DNA of 36,674 nucleotides from Myxococcaceae bacterium (GTDB lineage: Bacteria > Myxococcota > Myxococcia > Myxococcales > Myxococcaceae), in contig JADGRA010000008.1 of assembly GCA_017881265.1 (NCBI GenBank), positions 1 to 36,674 on the forward strand, written 5' to 3'. Shown here in pieces: positions 15,580-24,245 of this stretch (positions within the stretch are counted from its first letter, which is position 1; every line of letters begins with the position of its first letter). The notes beneath the pieces were generated by a model that was given only the letters and a program-made list of their open reading frames with translations, searched no databases and was not told where the DNA came from. A program made the position numbers and the translations under genes.

Positions 15580-16097
15580 GGCTTCTCCCAGTCCCGGCGG
15601 TTGCGCAGCGCCCGGGCCCGGTCGCGGGCCTCAGCCACCGAGAGGTCTCCGCTGGTGCGCTGACCGGCGCGCCGCACCAGCGGTTCTGCGGGCCGGCGCT
15701 CCCAGGCGGCCATTCCCTCGGCCTCGGCCAGGCTTCGGTCCTCGCGCGCAAACGGCAGCTCCAGCGTGCCCGGGTCGGTGCCCGGGGCCGGGGCGGCGAA
15801 GAGCTGCTCGCCGAAGGTCAGAATCTCCCGTTCCCGGGTGAGCAGCGGCGCCAGGTACATCTCTTCCACGAAGTGCAGCAGCTTCTCCAACTGCTCGTCC
15901 ACGTGGCGCTTGTCATTGCCCACCACCGCGAAGGCGATGGTGGCCCGCTGCCACAGGTCCTGGTCCTCCACCTCGGCCACCGAGGCGTTGAAGCGCGCCT
16001 TCACGCGGTCGGTGATGCGGCGGAGCACCTGGCGCTTGGACTTGAGCGACCCGGAATCCGCAATCTGCAGCGCACAGCGAGCGACGCCGACGAACAT
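15576..16097 (-). CDS. DUF503 (YlxP-like) protein with a C-terminal extension
   Basis: 173 residues. The first ~95 residues match the DUF503/YlxP family: [22 protein letters not shown], then [39 protein letters not shown]. These small proteins are commonly encoded between infB and rbfA and are thought to act in ribosome biogenesis; the function is not settled. An extra ~75 residues, charged and probably disordered, follow the usual end of the domain ([13 protein letters not shown].. and a basic tail [14 protein letters not shown]). Start ATG with aaggag upstream; the stop overlaps the likely rbfA start. Confidence 0.85.
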   Translation of the reverse strand: MFVGVARCALQIADSGSLKSKRQVLRRITDRVKARFNASVAEVEDQDLWQRATIAFAVVGNDKRHVDEQLEKLLHFVEEMYLAPLLTREREILTFGEQLFAAPAPGTDPGTLELPFAREDRSLAEAEGMAAWERRPAEPLVRRAGQRTSGDLSVAEARDRARALRNRRDWEKP

Positions 16098-16135
16098 CTG
16101 GACTGCTGCTCCTTCGAAGAGCCACCACCCTGGTG

Positions 16136-16163
16136 AGCCTGGGGAGAAACCCTACTCCAGGCT
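16136..16163 (-). terminator. Hairpin spanning the infB stop codon
   Basis: agcctgg (16136-16142) and ccaggct (16157-16163) form a 7-bp stem whose loop contains the infB stop. No T-tract follows, and DUF503-rbfA continue downstream on the same strand, so it is more likely an RNA processing or stability element than a terminator. Confidence 0.3.
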
Positions 16164-19067
16164 GGGCCGCGTCTCCTCGACCTCGAACGCCTCGATGATG
16201 TCGCCCGCCTTGAAATCCTGCCAACCCTCGACGCCGATGCCGCACTCGAAGCCCTGCGCCACCTCGCGCACGTCGTCCTTGAAGCGCTTGAGGCTGGCCA
16301 CCTTCCCGGTGCCGATGGCCTTCGCTTCGCGGAAGATGCGCACCTGGCTGGTCCGCTTGATGACGCCTTCCACCACGGAGCAGCCGGCGATGGTGCCGAG
16401 TTTCGGGACGTTGAAGAGGTTGCGGACCTCGGCCCGCCCCAGCTTCTTCTCGGTGCGGATGGGCTCGAGCAGCCCCTCCATCGCCTTGCGGACCCCATCA
16501 ATCAATTCATAGATGATGGAGTAGGTGTAGATGGCGACGCCCTGGGCCTTGGCCGCCGCTTCGGAGCCGGACTCCGGCTTCACGTTGAAGCCGAGCACCG
16601 TCCCCTTGCTGGCCGCGGCCAGCATGACGTCGGACTCGGTCATCGCGCCGACGCCCTTGTGGATAATCTCCACCTTCACCTTGGAGGTGGCCAGCTTGGT
16701 GAGGGCCTGGGCGACTGCCTCCACGGACCCCTGCACGTCGCCCTTGATGACGACGCGCAGTTCCTTCGCCTCGCCTTCCTTGGTCCTCTGCAGCAGCGAC
16801 TCGAGCGAGTCCTTGGACGTCTTGCCGAGGTCCGCCTGCCGCTCCTTGCTGATGCGGTGGTCGGCAATCTCCTTGGCCGCCTTCTCGTCCTCGACGCCGT
16901 TGATGGTATCGCCGGCGGTGGGCACGCCCGACAGTCCCACCACCTCGGCCGAGTAGCCGGGGAGGACTTCCTTCACCGGCTTGCCCCGTCCGTCCAAGAG
17001 CGCCCGCACCCGGCCGTAGTGGGTGCCGGTGACGACGGCGTCGCCGGTGCGCAGCGTTCCCTCCTGCACCAGCACGGTGGCCACCGGGCCGCGGCCTTTC
17101 TCCAGCTTGGCCTCGATGACGGTGCCGAGTGCCGGCCGGTTGGGGTTGGCCGTCAGTTCCAGCACCTCGGCCTGCAGCAGGATGTTTTCCAGGAGGAGGT
17201 CCACCCCCGCCTTGGTGCGCGCGCTGACGGGCACCATGATGGTGTCGCCGCCCCACTCCTCGGGCACCAGTTCCAGGCCGGCCAGGTCCTTCTTCACGCG
17301 TTCCGGGTTCGCCCCCGGCAAGTCCATCTTGTTGATGGCCACCACCAGCGGCACCTTGGCCGCCTTGGCGTGACTGACGGCCTCCTGCGTCTGGGGCATG
17401 ACGCCGTCGTCGGCGGCCACCACCAGCACCACCAGGTCCGTGACGTTGGCGCCCCGGGCCCGCATGGAGGTGAAGGCTTCATGGCCCGGGGTGTCCAGAA
17501 AGGTGATGTCGCCCTTGGGCAGCGTGACGGTGTAGGCGCCGATGTGCTGGGTGATGCCGCCGGCCTCGCCCTCGGCCACGTGGGCCGACCGGATGGCGTC
17601 GAGCAGCGACGTCTTGCCGTGGTCGACGTGGCCCATGACGGTGACGACGGGCGGCCGCGGCCGCTCCTCCTCGGGTTTTTCGCCCACCTCGGGGAGGTAG
17701 TCCTCCACCTCGAAGCCCACCTTCTCCACCTTCCAGCCGTAGTCGGTGGCGATGATGGCGGCGGTCTCCATGTCCACCATCTGGTTGGCGGCGGCCATGG
17801 TGCCGCCGGCCATCAGCTTCTTAATAATCTCCGCCGTCTTCACGCCCATCGTCTGCGACAGGTCCGAGACGCTGATGGCCTCTTGGATGCGGATGACTTT
17901 CTTGTCCCCAGCCATCTCTGTGATTTGCGTCTTCTGCCCCTTCTTGGTGGGCTTGCGCTTCTTGCCGCGCACCGGGATGGTGACGCGCCCCCAAATCAGG
18001 TTGTCCATCTCCTGTTTGGTGATGCCGCCTTCCTTCTCGGTGGTGCGCTTCTTGCTACGGTCCTGCTCCTTCTTCTTGGTGATGTCGATGAGCTCGCGGC
18101 CACGGCCAAGCCCGTCGGGCACCACCTTGAATTCGCGCACCTCCCCGATGGCCTTCTTCCCCGGCGCCAACGGGATGTTCTTGTGGGCGGTGGAGGAGGG
18201 CGTCACCCGGCGCACGGCGATGAGGGGCCGGCTGATGACGACGGCCTGGGTGGCCGTCGGGCGCCGGGCCTCGCCCGGCGCGCCAGTGGGCGCGGCACTG
18301 GCCCCGGGAGCGGCACCGGCGCGGGGGCCGCCCAGCCCGGGACGGTGGGTGACGGTTTGGCCCGGGTTTCCGGGACGGGCCTGCGTCGCCACGCCGGCGC
18401 TGCCGGGCCGCGCCTGGGCGGCGCTGGCCTGCGGGCCGGTCCGGACGGGCGAGGACACCGGGCCGGAGCGCGTACCCTGCGCCGCGGGGCGAGAAATAAT
18501 CTGTGCGGACCGGAAGCTTCCGGCGGCGGGCCGCTGGGTGGGCGCTGCCGCGGGGGCGGCGGCCGGGGGCGGAACGACGGCCGTGGGGGGGGCCGCGGCC
18601 TCGCGCTGCGCGGGCGGCGGGGGGGCGACAGGCAGGGCGGGGGCCGCCGGCGCAGCCTCAGCCGGGGCCTCCTGGGCCTCGGCCACCACCTCCGGCACCA
18701 TGTCGGGCGCGGCCACCGGGGCGAGCGGCTCGACCACCTCGGGGGCGGCGGGGGGCGGCGGCGCCTCGGCCTGGGGAGCCTCGGCGGGCGCGGCCGTGCC
18801 GTTGGGGCCAGTGTGTCCCTCGGGGCCCGGGCCACGGCGGCGGACCACGAAGCCCTTGGCCGCGACCGGCGCGGGCGTGGCGCGGGGACGGCGCTTCTCG
18901 ACAATGCGCTGCACCGCCGCGGTGGCCTGGTCGTCCTCGAGCGAGCTGGAGTGACTCTTGACGTCGTAGCCGAGCGACGTCAGCTCGGTGACGACCTCAC
19001 GGTTGTCCAACTCGATGCCGAAGGACTTGAGCTCCCTGGCGATTTCGTGAACGCGCTTCTTCGACAT
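16152..19067 (-). CDS. infB: Translation initiation factor IF-2
   Basis: A GTPase that brings fMet-tRNA to the 30S subunit and promotes subunit joining. 971 residues. An IF2 N-terminal domain ([17 protein letters not shown]) is followed by a long Ala/Pro/Gln-rich linker (roughly residues 60-290), a second N-terminal segment, then the G domain with G1 GHVDHGKT (479-486), G2 [11 protein letters not shown]3 DTPGHEAF, G4 NKMD and G5 SAR, and domains II-IV to the end. The long low-complexity linker is usual in myxobacteria. ATG at 19067 with aagggg upstream. It is 33 bases after ylxR and in the conserved nusA operon. Confidence 0.97.
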   Translation of the reverse strand: MSKKRVHEIARELKSFGIELDNREVVTELTSLGYDVKSHSSSLEDDQATAAVQRIVEKRRPRATPAPVAAKGFVVRRRGPGPEGHTGPNGTAAPAEAPQAEAPPPPAAPEVVEPLAPVAAPDMVPEVVAEAQEAPAEAAPAAPALPVAPPPPAQREAAAPPTAVVPPPAAAPAAAPTQRPAAGSFRSAQIISRPAAQGTRSGPVSSPVRTGPQASAAQARPGSAGVATQARPGNPGQTVTHRPGLGGPRAGAAPGASAAPTGAPGEARRPTATQAVVISRPLIAVRRVTPSSTAHKNIPLAPGKKAIGEVREFKVVPDGLGRGRELIDITKKKEQDRSKKRTTEKEGGITKQEMDNLIWGRVTIPVRGKKRKPTKKGQKTQITEMAGDKKVIRIQEAISVSDLSQTMGVKTAEIIKKLMAGGTMAAANQMVDMETAAIIATDYGWKVEKVGFEVEDYLPEVGEKPEEERPRPPVVTVMGHVDHGKTSLLDAIRSAHVAEGEAGGITQHIGAYTVTLPKGDITFLDTPGHEAFTSMRARGANVTDLVVLVVAADDGVMPQTQEAVSHAKAAKVPLVVAINKMDLPGANPERVKKDLAGLELVPEEWGGDTIMVPVSARTKAGVDLLLENILLQAEVLELTANPNRPALGTVIEAKLEKGRGPVATVLVQEGTLRTGDAVVTGTHYGRVRALLDGRGKPVKEVLPGYSAEVVGLSGVPTAGDTINGVEDEKAAKEIADHRISKERQADLGKTSKDSLESLLQRTKEGEAKELRVVIKGDVQGSVEAVAQALTKLATSKVKVEIIHKGVGAMTESDVMLAAASKGTVLGFNVKPESGSEAAAKAQGVAIYTYSIIYELIDGVRKAMEGLLEPIRTEKKLGRAEVRNLFNVPKLGTIAGCSVVEGVIKRTSQVRIFREAKAIGTGKVASLKRFKDDVREVAQGFECGIGVEGWQDFKAGDIIEAFEVEETRPSLE

Positions 19068-19100
19068 AGGCCCCTTGCTGCTGCTCTTCTAACGCACTCG

Positions 19101-19391
19101 TCACTCCTCGGCCCAGACCTTCAGGACGGCTGCTGCCAGCGCCGCCTCCAGCGCGGAGACGTCGATGGCCCGCATCCGGCCGCGAAAAGCCCGCCCAAGC
19201 GCCTTTCGCTGCACCGCAGCTCGCAAGCAGCCCGCCCCACAGAGGTAGGCGCCGCGACCGGTCCCGGTCCTCGTCTTGTCCCAGCCACAGGTGCCCTCGC
19301 TCGACAGGCACAGTCGCTGGAGTTGCTGCTGGGGGCGCTTGGCCCCGCATCCAATGCAGGTGCGCTCCGGATGCTGCCGCCCTGGAGTCAC
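19101..19391 (-). CDS. ylxR: YlxR/RnpM-family (DUF448) RNA-binding protein
   Basis: 96 residues from a GTG at 19391. Features of the family are ERTCIGCGAKRPQQQLQRLCL near the N-terminus and GRGAYLCGAGCLRAAVQRKALGRAF, with four or more cysteines. YlxR-type proteins are encoded between nusA and infB in many bacteria, and the Firmicute members bind RNase P or act on gene expression. The C-terminal helix (VSALEAALAAAVLKVWAEE) is typical. A terminator-like structure lies upstream, after nusA. Confidence 0.88.
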   Translation of the reverse strand: MTPGRQHPERTCIGCGAKRPQQQLQRLCLSSEGTCGWDKTRTGTGRGAYLCGAGCLRAAVQRKALGRAFRGRMRAIDVSALEAALAAAVLKVWAEE

Positions 19392-19406
19392 CCTGGCCTC
19401 TTGCCC

Positions 19407-19479
19407 TGAAAAAGAAGCGTGGGACAGCCACCCGGAGTGCCTGACATAGGCGTCAGGCGAAGGGGGGCTCAGCTGTCCC
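19407..19479 (-). terminator. Nested hairpin with U-tract between nusA and ylxR-infB
   Basis: On the minus strand an 8-bp outer stem (gggacagc 19479-19472 with gctgtccc 19428-19421) encloses a 7-bp inner stem (gcctgac 19458-19452 with gtcaggc 19445-19439, loop of six). Four bases after the outer stem comes the run ttcttttt (19417-19410). This looks like an intrinsic terminator or attenuator that would reduce transcription of ylxR and infB relative to nusA. There is no perfect U-tract immediately after the stem, so partial termination or RNA processing is also possible. Confidence 0.55.
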
Positions 19480-19490
19480 GGCGTGCCTTC

Positions 19491-21197
19491 CTAGGGCGCC
19501 TTCCCCTCCTCTGCGGCGGGCGCCGCGGTCAGGCTGGCCATGCCGGCGCGCTCGGCGTCGAGCTCGGTCCGAAGCCGTGCCTCCTCCAAAAGGTAGGACT
19601 CGGCGGCGCTCTTCAGCTGGCGCGCCTTTTTGATGCCCACCGCTGGCACGTCGCCCAGCTTGGCGAGGTCCTTTTCATTGGCCACGTCCTCCACCGTCTT
19701 GTAGCCGCTCAGCACCAGCGCCTCGATGGTCTTCTCGCTCATCCCCCGCACCCGGGCCAGCCGCTCGGCTTGCGTCAACTCATCCGGGTGACGGCGCGCT
19801 TCGAAGAGGCGGTGCTGCTCGCGCTCGTACTCCATGCGCGAGAGCTCCGCCGCGTCGTCCACCATCTGCTTGCTTGCCTGTTCCTGCATCGCCGGAATCC
19901 TGGCCGGGTCCACACCGGGAATCTGCGCCAGCACTTCCGGGCTTGCCTCGGCGACGTCCTTGGCCTGGCGGAAGCCATGGGCGTAGAGAGTCTCAATCAA
20001 CATCTCATTGACGCCGGGCAAGACGCCCAAGGAGCGGTTGGCGAACTCGCGCATTTCCCGGACGCGGCTCTCGCTGTTGATGTCCAGCTTCCAGCCCGTC
20101 AACTGAGCGGCCAGGCGCACGTTCTGCCCGCGCCGCCCGATGGCCAAGGACAGCTGGTCGTCCGGCACAATCAGCTCCATGGCGTGGTTGGCCTCGTCAA
20201 TAATCACGCGGGACACCTCGGCCGGGGCCAGGGCCGAGCAGACGAAGCGGGCCGGGTCCTCGTCCCAGGGGACGATGTCGATTTTCTCCCCGCGCAGCTC
20301 CTGCACCACCGCCTGCACGCGGCTGCCCTTCATGCCCACGCAGGCCCCCACCGGGTCCACGTCGGCGTCGCGGCTGCTGACGGCAATCTTCGCTCGCCCG
20401 CCCGGCTCGCGGGCGGCCGCCTCGATGACGACAATGCCTTCGGCAATCTCCGGGACTTCCATCTCGAACAGCTTGGTGAGGAGATTCACCGAGGCGCGAC
20501 TCAAAATAATCTGTGGCCCCTTCGACTCGCGTAGCACGTCCAGGACGAAGGCCTGCACCCGGTCCCCGGCGCGGTACGTCTCCCGGGGCACCTGCTCGCG
20601 CACCGGCAGCACCGCTTCGGCGCGTCCCAGGTCCACGATGATGTTGCCCCGCTCGAAGCGCCGGGCGATGCCGGTGACAATCTCGTTCTTGCGGTCCTTG
20701 TACTCGTTGTAGACATTCTCCCGCTCCGCATCGCGCGTGCGCTGGAGGATGACCTGCTTGGCCGTCTGGGCGGCGATGCGGCCGAAGCCCCGCCGGAACG
20801 TCTTCAGCCGGAGGATGTCCCCGTACTGGTCGTCCTGGGCCTTGGCCTCGGCGGCGTCCTCGTCGCGGTAGAAAATCTGGAAGACCAGCTCATCGCCGGC
20901 CTCGACTTCCATGCCCTTCTTCCGGGCCTCTTCCATGCTCAGCTGGTTGACGCCCTGGGCCGGGTCGGTAATCTCTTCCACCACCGTCACGGCCTGGAAC
21001 AGTTCCACCACGCCCTTGTCCGTGTCGTACTTGGCCTCGAGGTTGCGGTCCTGTCCGAAGTGCTTCTTGGCCGCCGTCTGCATGGCATCCTCGAGGGTCG
21101 CCACCAGGACGCTCTTCTCGATGCCCTTGTCCTTGGCCACCTGCTCCAGGATGAGGTTGAGGTTCACCACCGGGGTGGCTGCCGCTGTCGTTGCCAT
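19491..21197 (-). CDS. nusA: Transcription termination/antitermination factor NusA
   Basis: Binds RNA polymerase and nascent RNA, stabilising pauses and hairpin-dependent termination, and takes part in antitermination. 568 residues from the ATG at 21197 ([17 protein letters not shown]). The NusA N-terminal polymerase-binding domain ([16 protein letters not shown], through [14 protein letters not shown]) is followed by S1 (residues about 130-200), two KH domains ([20 protein letters not shown] and [21 protein letters not shown]) and a C-terminal region of helix-hairpin-helix repeats ([23 protein letters not shown]). Spaced 14 bases after rimP. Confidence 0.97.
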   Translation of the reverse strand: MATTAAATPVVNLNLILEQVAKDKGIEKSVLVATLEDAMQTAAKKHFGQDRNLEAKYDTDKGVVELFQAVTVVEEITDPAQGVNQLSMEEARKKGMEVEAGDELVFQIFYRDEDAAEAKAQDDQYGDILRLKTFRRGFGRIAAQTAKQVILQRTRDAERENVYNEYKDRKNEIVTGIARRFERGNIIVDLGRAEAVLPVREQVPRETYRAGDRVQAFVLDVLRESKGPQIILSRASVNLLTKLFEMEVPEIAEGIVVIEAAAREPGGRAKIAVSSRDADVDPVGACVGMKGSRVQAVVQELRGEKIDIVPWDEDPARFVCSALAPAEVSRVIIDEANHAMELIVPDDQLSLAIGRRGQNVRLAAQLTGWKLDINSESRVREMREFANRSLGVLPGVNEMLIETLYAHGFRQAKDVAEASPEVLAQIPGVDPARIPAMQEQASKQMVDDAAELSRMEYEREQHRLFEARRHPDELTQAERLARVRGMSEKTIEALVLSGYKTVEDVANEKDLAKLGDVPAVGIKKARQLKSAAESYLLEEARLRTELDAERAGMASLTAAPAAEEGKAP

Positions 21198-21210
21198 GGC
21201 TCGTTCGTCC

Positions 21211-21717
21211 CTAGAAATCGAACTCCAGATTCGCCTTCGCGATGTCCCGGAACGGGATGCGGAAGGCGGGTCCACCTTCGACGTGGACGGTCACTCCCTC
21301 GTCGGCCACGTCCTCCAGTGTCCCGGTGAAGCTCTTGCGCCCCGGCGTTCCCACCGGGCCAAACGTCTTCACCTTGATGCGCTTGCCCAGCACTCGCCGG
21401 AAGTGGTCCGGCTTGCGTAGTGGCCGGTTAATGCCGGGGCTGCTGACCTCGAGGCTGTAGGCCTGCTCGACGACGTCCTCCACGTCGAGCGCCGTCTCCA
21501 CCGCGTGGGAGACCCGGGCACACTCCTCGAGGCCAATCCCACCGTCCTTGGCCAGGGGGTCACGCCCCGGACGGTCGATGTACAGCCGGAGAATCCACCC
21601 CCCCGGCTCCCTCAGCCACTCGACATCCACCACCTCGAAGCCCTCGGCCTGCACCAAAGGCTCCGCCACGCGCGCCGCGCGCTCGGCCACCGATGCCTTG
21701 TGAAGTACCTCGGCCAT
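21211..21717 (-). CDS. rimP: Ribosome maturation factor RimP
   Basis: RimP helps 30S maturation by acting on S12 incorporation. 168 residues from the ATG at 21717 (MAEVLHKASVAERAARVAE). Family traits: VEWLREPGGWILRLYIDRPG, GIGLEECARVSHAVETALD, YSLEVSSPGINRPLRKPDHF and the C-terminal Sm-like part ending IPFRDIAKANLEFDF. No Shine-Dalgarno is visible in front of it (the spacer is C-rich). A strong hairpin with a U-tract ends 21 bases before the start, so expression may depend on transcription passing it. First gene of the nusA-infB group. Confidence 0.95.
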   Translation of the reverse strand: MAEVLHKASVAERAARVAEPLVQAEGFEVVDVEWLREPGGWILRLYIDRPGRDPLAKDGGIGLEECARVSHAVETALDVEDVVEQAYSLEVSSPGINRPLRKPDHFRRVLGKRIKVKTFGPVGTPGRKSFTGTLEDVADEGVTVHVEGGPAFRIPFRDIAKANLEFDF

Positions 21718-21738
21718 GGCAGGAGGGGTCCAGAAACG

Positions 21739-21766
21739 AAAAAAGCGGGCACGAAGGCCCACTTTT
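21739..21766 (-). terminator. Intrinsic-terminator-like hairpin just before rimP
   Basis: On the minus strand aaaagtgggc (21766-21757) pairs with gcccgctttt (21750-21741) with one G-U pair, around a six-base loop, and the run continues as tttttt (21744-21739). This is the best intrinsic terminator in the window. No gene lies upstream on this strand before the divergent amidase gene, so it sits inside the leader of rimP-nusA-infB. Confidence 0.7.
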
Positions 21767-21866
21767 CGAGGGTAAATCGAAAAATGTGGACGCCCTCGGT
21801 ACCACAGGCCTCCCGAGGGTGTAAAGGCGCCGCCCGAGGCGTGGGCTGCCGTCGCCGCAGGCCCTA
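21767..21866 (-). promoter_or_regulatory. Leader of rimP-nusA-infB with alternative pairing segments
   Basis: On the minus strand three short segments occur in order: ccctcg (21819-21814), cgaggg (21798-21793) and ccctcg (21772-21767). The middle one can pair with either neighbour. In addition ttttcga (minus, about 21784-21778) can pair with tcgaaaa, which shares bases with the 5' arm of the terminator stem (21766-21757). Such overlapping pairings are typical of attenuators. A ttgctagggc element (21870-21861), with tagggc as the possible -10, would place the transcript start just upstream of all three segments. The model is inference. Confidence 0.45.
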
Positions 21867-21953
21867 GCAACTCCGCTGACGCTCTGCGTTATGCCCTGTT
21901 TCAGCCCCCGGGCGGAAGGGGGCTGGCCCGTGGCATGTTGCGACGAAACCCCC

Positions 21954-22754
21954 ATGCCGCTTCTTGCTGCCGTGCAGATGGCGTCCGGCGCCGACAAGGC
22001 CCACAACCTGGCCGCCGCGGAACGTCTCGTCCGCGAAGCGGCCCGGCGCGGCGCGGCCCTGGTGGGCCTGCCGGAGAATGTCGCCTGGATGGGGCCGGAG
22101 CCGGAGCGCGCCGCGGCGGCCGAGTCCCTGGAGGGGCCCACCCTGGCGCGCTTTTCCGCGCTGGCGCGCAGCTGCGGCGTGCACCTTCTGGCCGGCAGCG
22201 TGCTGGAAGCCGGCGCGCCCGGCGGGCGGCTGTACAACACCAGCGTCCTCTTCGGCCCGGACGGCCAGCGGCTGGCCGTCTACCGGAAGATGCACCTGTT
22301 TGACGTCGAGGTGGGCGACGGGCAGACGTACCGCGAGTCCGCAGCCGTGGCCCCTGGCCAGGACGTCGTCACGGTGCAGACGCCGCTCGGCCGGCTCGGC
22401 CTGTCCGTCTGCTACGACTTGCGCTTCCCGGAGCTGTACCGCGCACTGTCCGCGCAAGGCGCGGTCCTCTTGACGGTGCCGTCGGCCTTCACCCTGATGA
22501 CGGGCAAGGACCACTGGGAGGTGCTGCTGCGGGCGCGGGCGGTGGAGAACCAGGCCTATGTCCTCGCCCCGGCGCAGGGCGGCCGTCACCCGGGCGACCG
22601 GATGACGTACGGGCATGCGCTGGTGGTGGACCCGTGGGGGACGGTGCTGGCGTGCGCCTCCGAGGGCGAGGGGCTGGCCATGGCCGAGATGGACAGGGCG
22701 CTGCTCGAGCGCATCCGAACGCGGCTGCCGGCGCTGCAGCACCGGCGGCTGTAG
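21954..22754 (+). CDS. Carbon-nitrogen hydrolase of the nitrilase superfamily (Nit1/omega-amidase-like)
   Basis: 266 residues with the Glu-Lys-Cys catalytic triad of the superfamily: Glu41 in GLPENVAW, Lys112 in YRKMHLFDV and Cys153 in SVCYDLRFPELYR. The YRKMHLFDV and CYDLRFPELYR motifs are those of the Nit1/Nit2 branch, which hydrolyses deaminated glutathione or alpha-ketoglutaramate (metabolite repair); the precise substrate cannot be fixed from sequence. I start at the ATG at 21954 (MPLLAAVQMASGADK); an ATG at 21891 gives an unconserved Cys-rich extension. It shares a 236-base divergent intergenic region with rimP. Confidence 0.88.
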   Translation: MPLLAAVQMASGADKAHNLAAAERLVREAARRGAALVGLPENVAWMGPEPERAAAAESLEGPTLARFSALARSCGVHLLAGSVLEAGAPGGRLYNTSVLFGPDGQRLAVYRKMHLFDVEVGDGQTYRESAAVAPGQDVVTVQTPLGRLGLSVCYDLRFPELYRALSAQGAVLLTVPSAFTLMTGKDHWEVLLRARAVENQAYVLAPAQGGRHPGDRMTYGHALVVDPWGTVLACASEGEGLAMAEMDRALLERIRTRLPALQHRRL

Positions 22755-22845
22755 CCGAAGGTGGCACACCCCGGGGAGGCTGCGCAGGGCGCGGCCCGTC
22801 CCCTCCCGCGTGGGCGCCCACCCCCGGGCGCGCGCTGGCTGCTGC

Positions 22846-22851
22846 TAGAGT
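22846..22851 (+). promoter_or_regulatory. Possible -10 element for the fecR operon
   Basis: tagagt, preceded by gctgc, lies 55 bases before the fecR-like ATG, in the only non-coding region ahead of the three-gene group. No -35 of good quality was found. Similar to other tag-initial elements in front of genes in this window. Confidence 0.25.
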
Positions 22852-22905
22852 GTTTCTCTGCGCAGCTTCACGGATAGCGGGCCCCTGCAACCGTCGGGAC
22901 GACAC

Positions 22906-23346
22906 ATGGCACTGTGCCTCACGCTGCTTGCGGCGGGCGACGCCTGTCGCAAGTCCCCGCCCTCTGGCGTGTTCGACGCCGCTGCGACGCCCACTGCCCG
23001 TGCCATCCTCTTGCAGCTGAAGGGGACGGTGTCCCTGAAGCGCGCCGCGGCGGATGACTGGGCCCCTGCCAGCGAGGGCATGGCGCTTTTGGAAAACGAC
23101 ACCGTGCAGACGGGCGCGCGCGCACAGGCCCTGGTGCGGTTTCCCAACGGTTCCACGGTGCTGGTGGGAGAGGAGGCCCTCATCGGCATCGCCGAGACGG
23201 GAGGGGCACCGGGACGCGACCGGACGGACCTCACCGTCAAGCGCGGCACCGTGGACGCCACCCTGCAGACCCCCGCCACCCAGGACTTGAGTGTCGGCAC
23301 GCCCGCGGCGACGGTGCGCGGCGGACGGGAGATTGTCTTCCAGTGA
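22906..23346 (+). CDS. FecR-domain protein, probably exported
   Basis: 146 residues. The N-terminus is hydrophobic (ALCLTLLAAGDAC) and looks like a secretion or lipoprotein signal, but the lipobox is not canonical (AGDAC). Residues about 35-140 resemble a FecR domain: LKGTVSLKRAAADDW, then LENDTVQTGARAQALVRFPNGSTVLVG, a repetitive beta pattern with VRGGREIVF at the end. FecR proteins in iron uptake are sigma regulators, but in myxobacteria stand-alone copies with LysM partners are common and of unknown role. The stop overlaps the next start (GTGA), suggesting coupling. Confidence 0.75.
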   Translation: MALCLTLLAAGDACRKSPPSGVFDAAATPTARAILLQLKGTVSLKRAAADDWAPASEGMALLENDTVQTGARAQALVRFPNGSTVLVGEEALIGIAETGGAPGRDRTDLTVKRGTVDATLQTPATQDLSVGTPAATVRGGREIVFQ

Positions 23347-24245
23347 GGCCGGCTCTCCTCGCCCTCTTTGTACTGGCGGCTCCGGCGCCCCGGGAGACGG
23401 TGGTGCAGCCGAAGGAGACGCTTTCTGACGTCGCCCTGCGGACGCTGGGAAGCGCCGTGGCGGCCAGCGAGCTCAAGGCCATCAACCACCTGGACTCGGA
23501 TGCGGTGGCTCCCGGCGCGCAGCTGCTTTTGCCCGGGCCCGAGCGCGAACTGGCGCTTTCCGCCATCGCCTCGGCCAAGAGTGCAGTCCAGCAGGCCAAG
23601 CCGGGGGCCGCGCGCACCGAGGCCGCCGAGAGGACCGCCGAGGCCGAGCGGCAGCTGTCCGCTGCCAAGTACGCGGAGGCCGCCGCGGAGGCCGACAGCG
23701 CCTGGAAGCTTCTATCCCAGCGGGTGGAGGACCCCTCGCGCTTCGCCATCCAGGTGGCCCCGGACGGCACGACGCGGGTACACGTCGACTCCGGCATCCC
23801 GGTGCGCGTGGAGGCGGAAGGCCGGACACGGGCCGTCAGCCCCGGGGAAACCGTGCTGGTGCACAAGGGCGAGGCGCCTGGCATCCCCACCGGGCAGCTG
23901 GCGACGCCCACCGCGGGCACCCTGGAAGCGCCCGTCCTTCTGGCCCCGGCGGCGGGCCAGCGACTCGCCCTCGACCCCAAGGGCAAGGGCGTGGGCCCGC
24001 TGCGCCTCAGCTGGCGGGCGGTGGCCGGGGCCCGGGGCTACCTGGTGGAGTTGCACGGGCCCACCGGCCAGACGCTGCGCACCACCCGGGCCGAGGCCAA
24101 CTTTCCAAGTGTCCTCACCGGCAGCTACCGGTGGAGCGTAAGGGCCCTGGGCGTCGAGGGTGCGCTCGGGCCCGCCGCAGAACGCCCGCTCGAGCTGACC
24201 AGCGGCAACATCAAGCTCGAAGTGCAACCTCCGGACTGGAAGTGA
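23343..24245 (+). CDS. Exported LysM-domain protein with FN3-like C-terminus
   Basis: 300 residues from a GTG overlapping the FecR stop by four bases. A signal sequence (LLALFVLAAPAPRE) precedes a LysM-type segment, VVQPKETLSDVALRTLG..AINHLDSDAVAPGAQLLLPG (residues about 20-66), which would bind peptidoglycan. A helical, Ala/Glu-rich stretch (ARTEAAERTAEAERQLSAAKY), then a beta-rich part and a C-terminal module with a fibronectin-III flavour (LRLSWRAVAGARGYLVELHG, SYRWSVRALGVEG) follow. Its stop overlaps the HD-GYP start (GTGA). Probably periplasmic and tied to the neighbouring FecR and HD-GYP proteins, whose N-terminal sensor faces the same compartment. Confidence 0.8.
   Translation: MRPALLALFVLAAPAPRETVVQPKETLSDVALRTLGSAVAASELKAINHLDSDAVAPGAQLLLPGPERELALSAIASAKSAVQQAKPGAARTEAAERTAEAERQLSAAKYAEAAAEADSAWKLLSQRVEDPSRFAIQVAPDGTTRVHVDSGIPVRVEAEGRTRAVSPGETVLVHKGEAPGIPTGQLATPTAGTLEAPVLLAPAAGQRLALDPKGKGVGPLRLSWRAVAGARGYLVELHGPTGQTLRTTRAEANFPSVLTGSYRWSVRALGVEGALGPAAERPLELTSGNIKLEVQPPDWK

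Noticed and set aside
16659-19409. Long plus-strand open frame (about 916 codons) opposite infB
   Set aside because: Its translation is His/Gly/Leu/Arg-rich low-complexity sequence without motifs, and it is explained by the GC-rich codon pattern of infB on the other strand.
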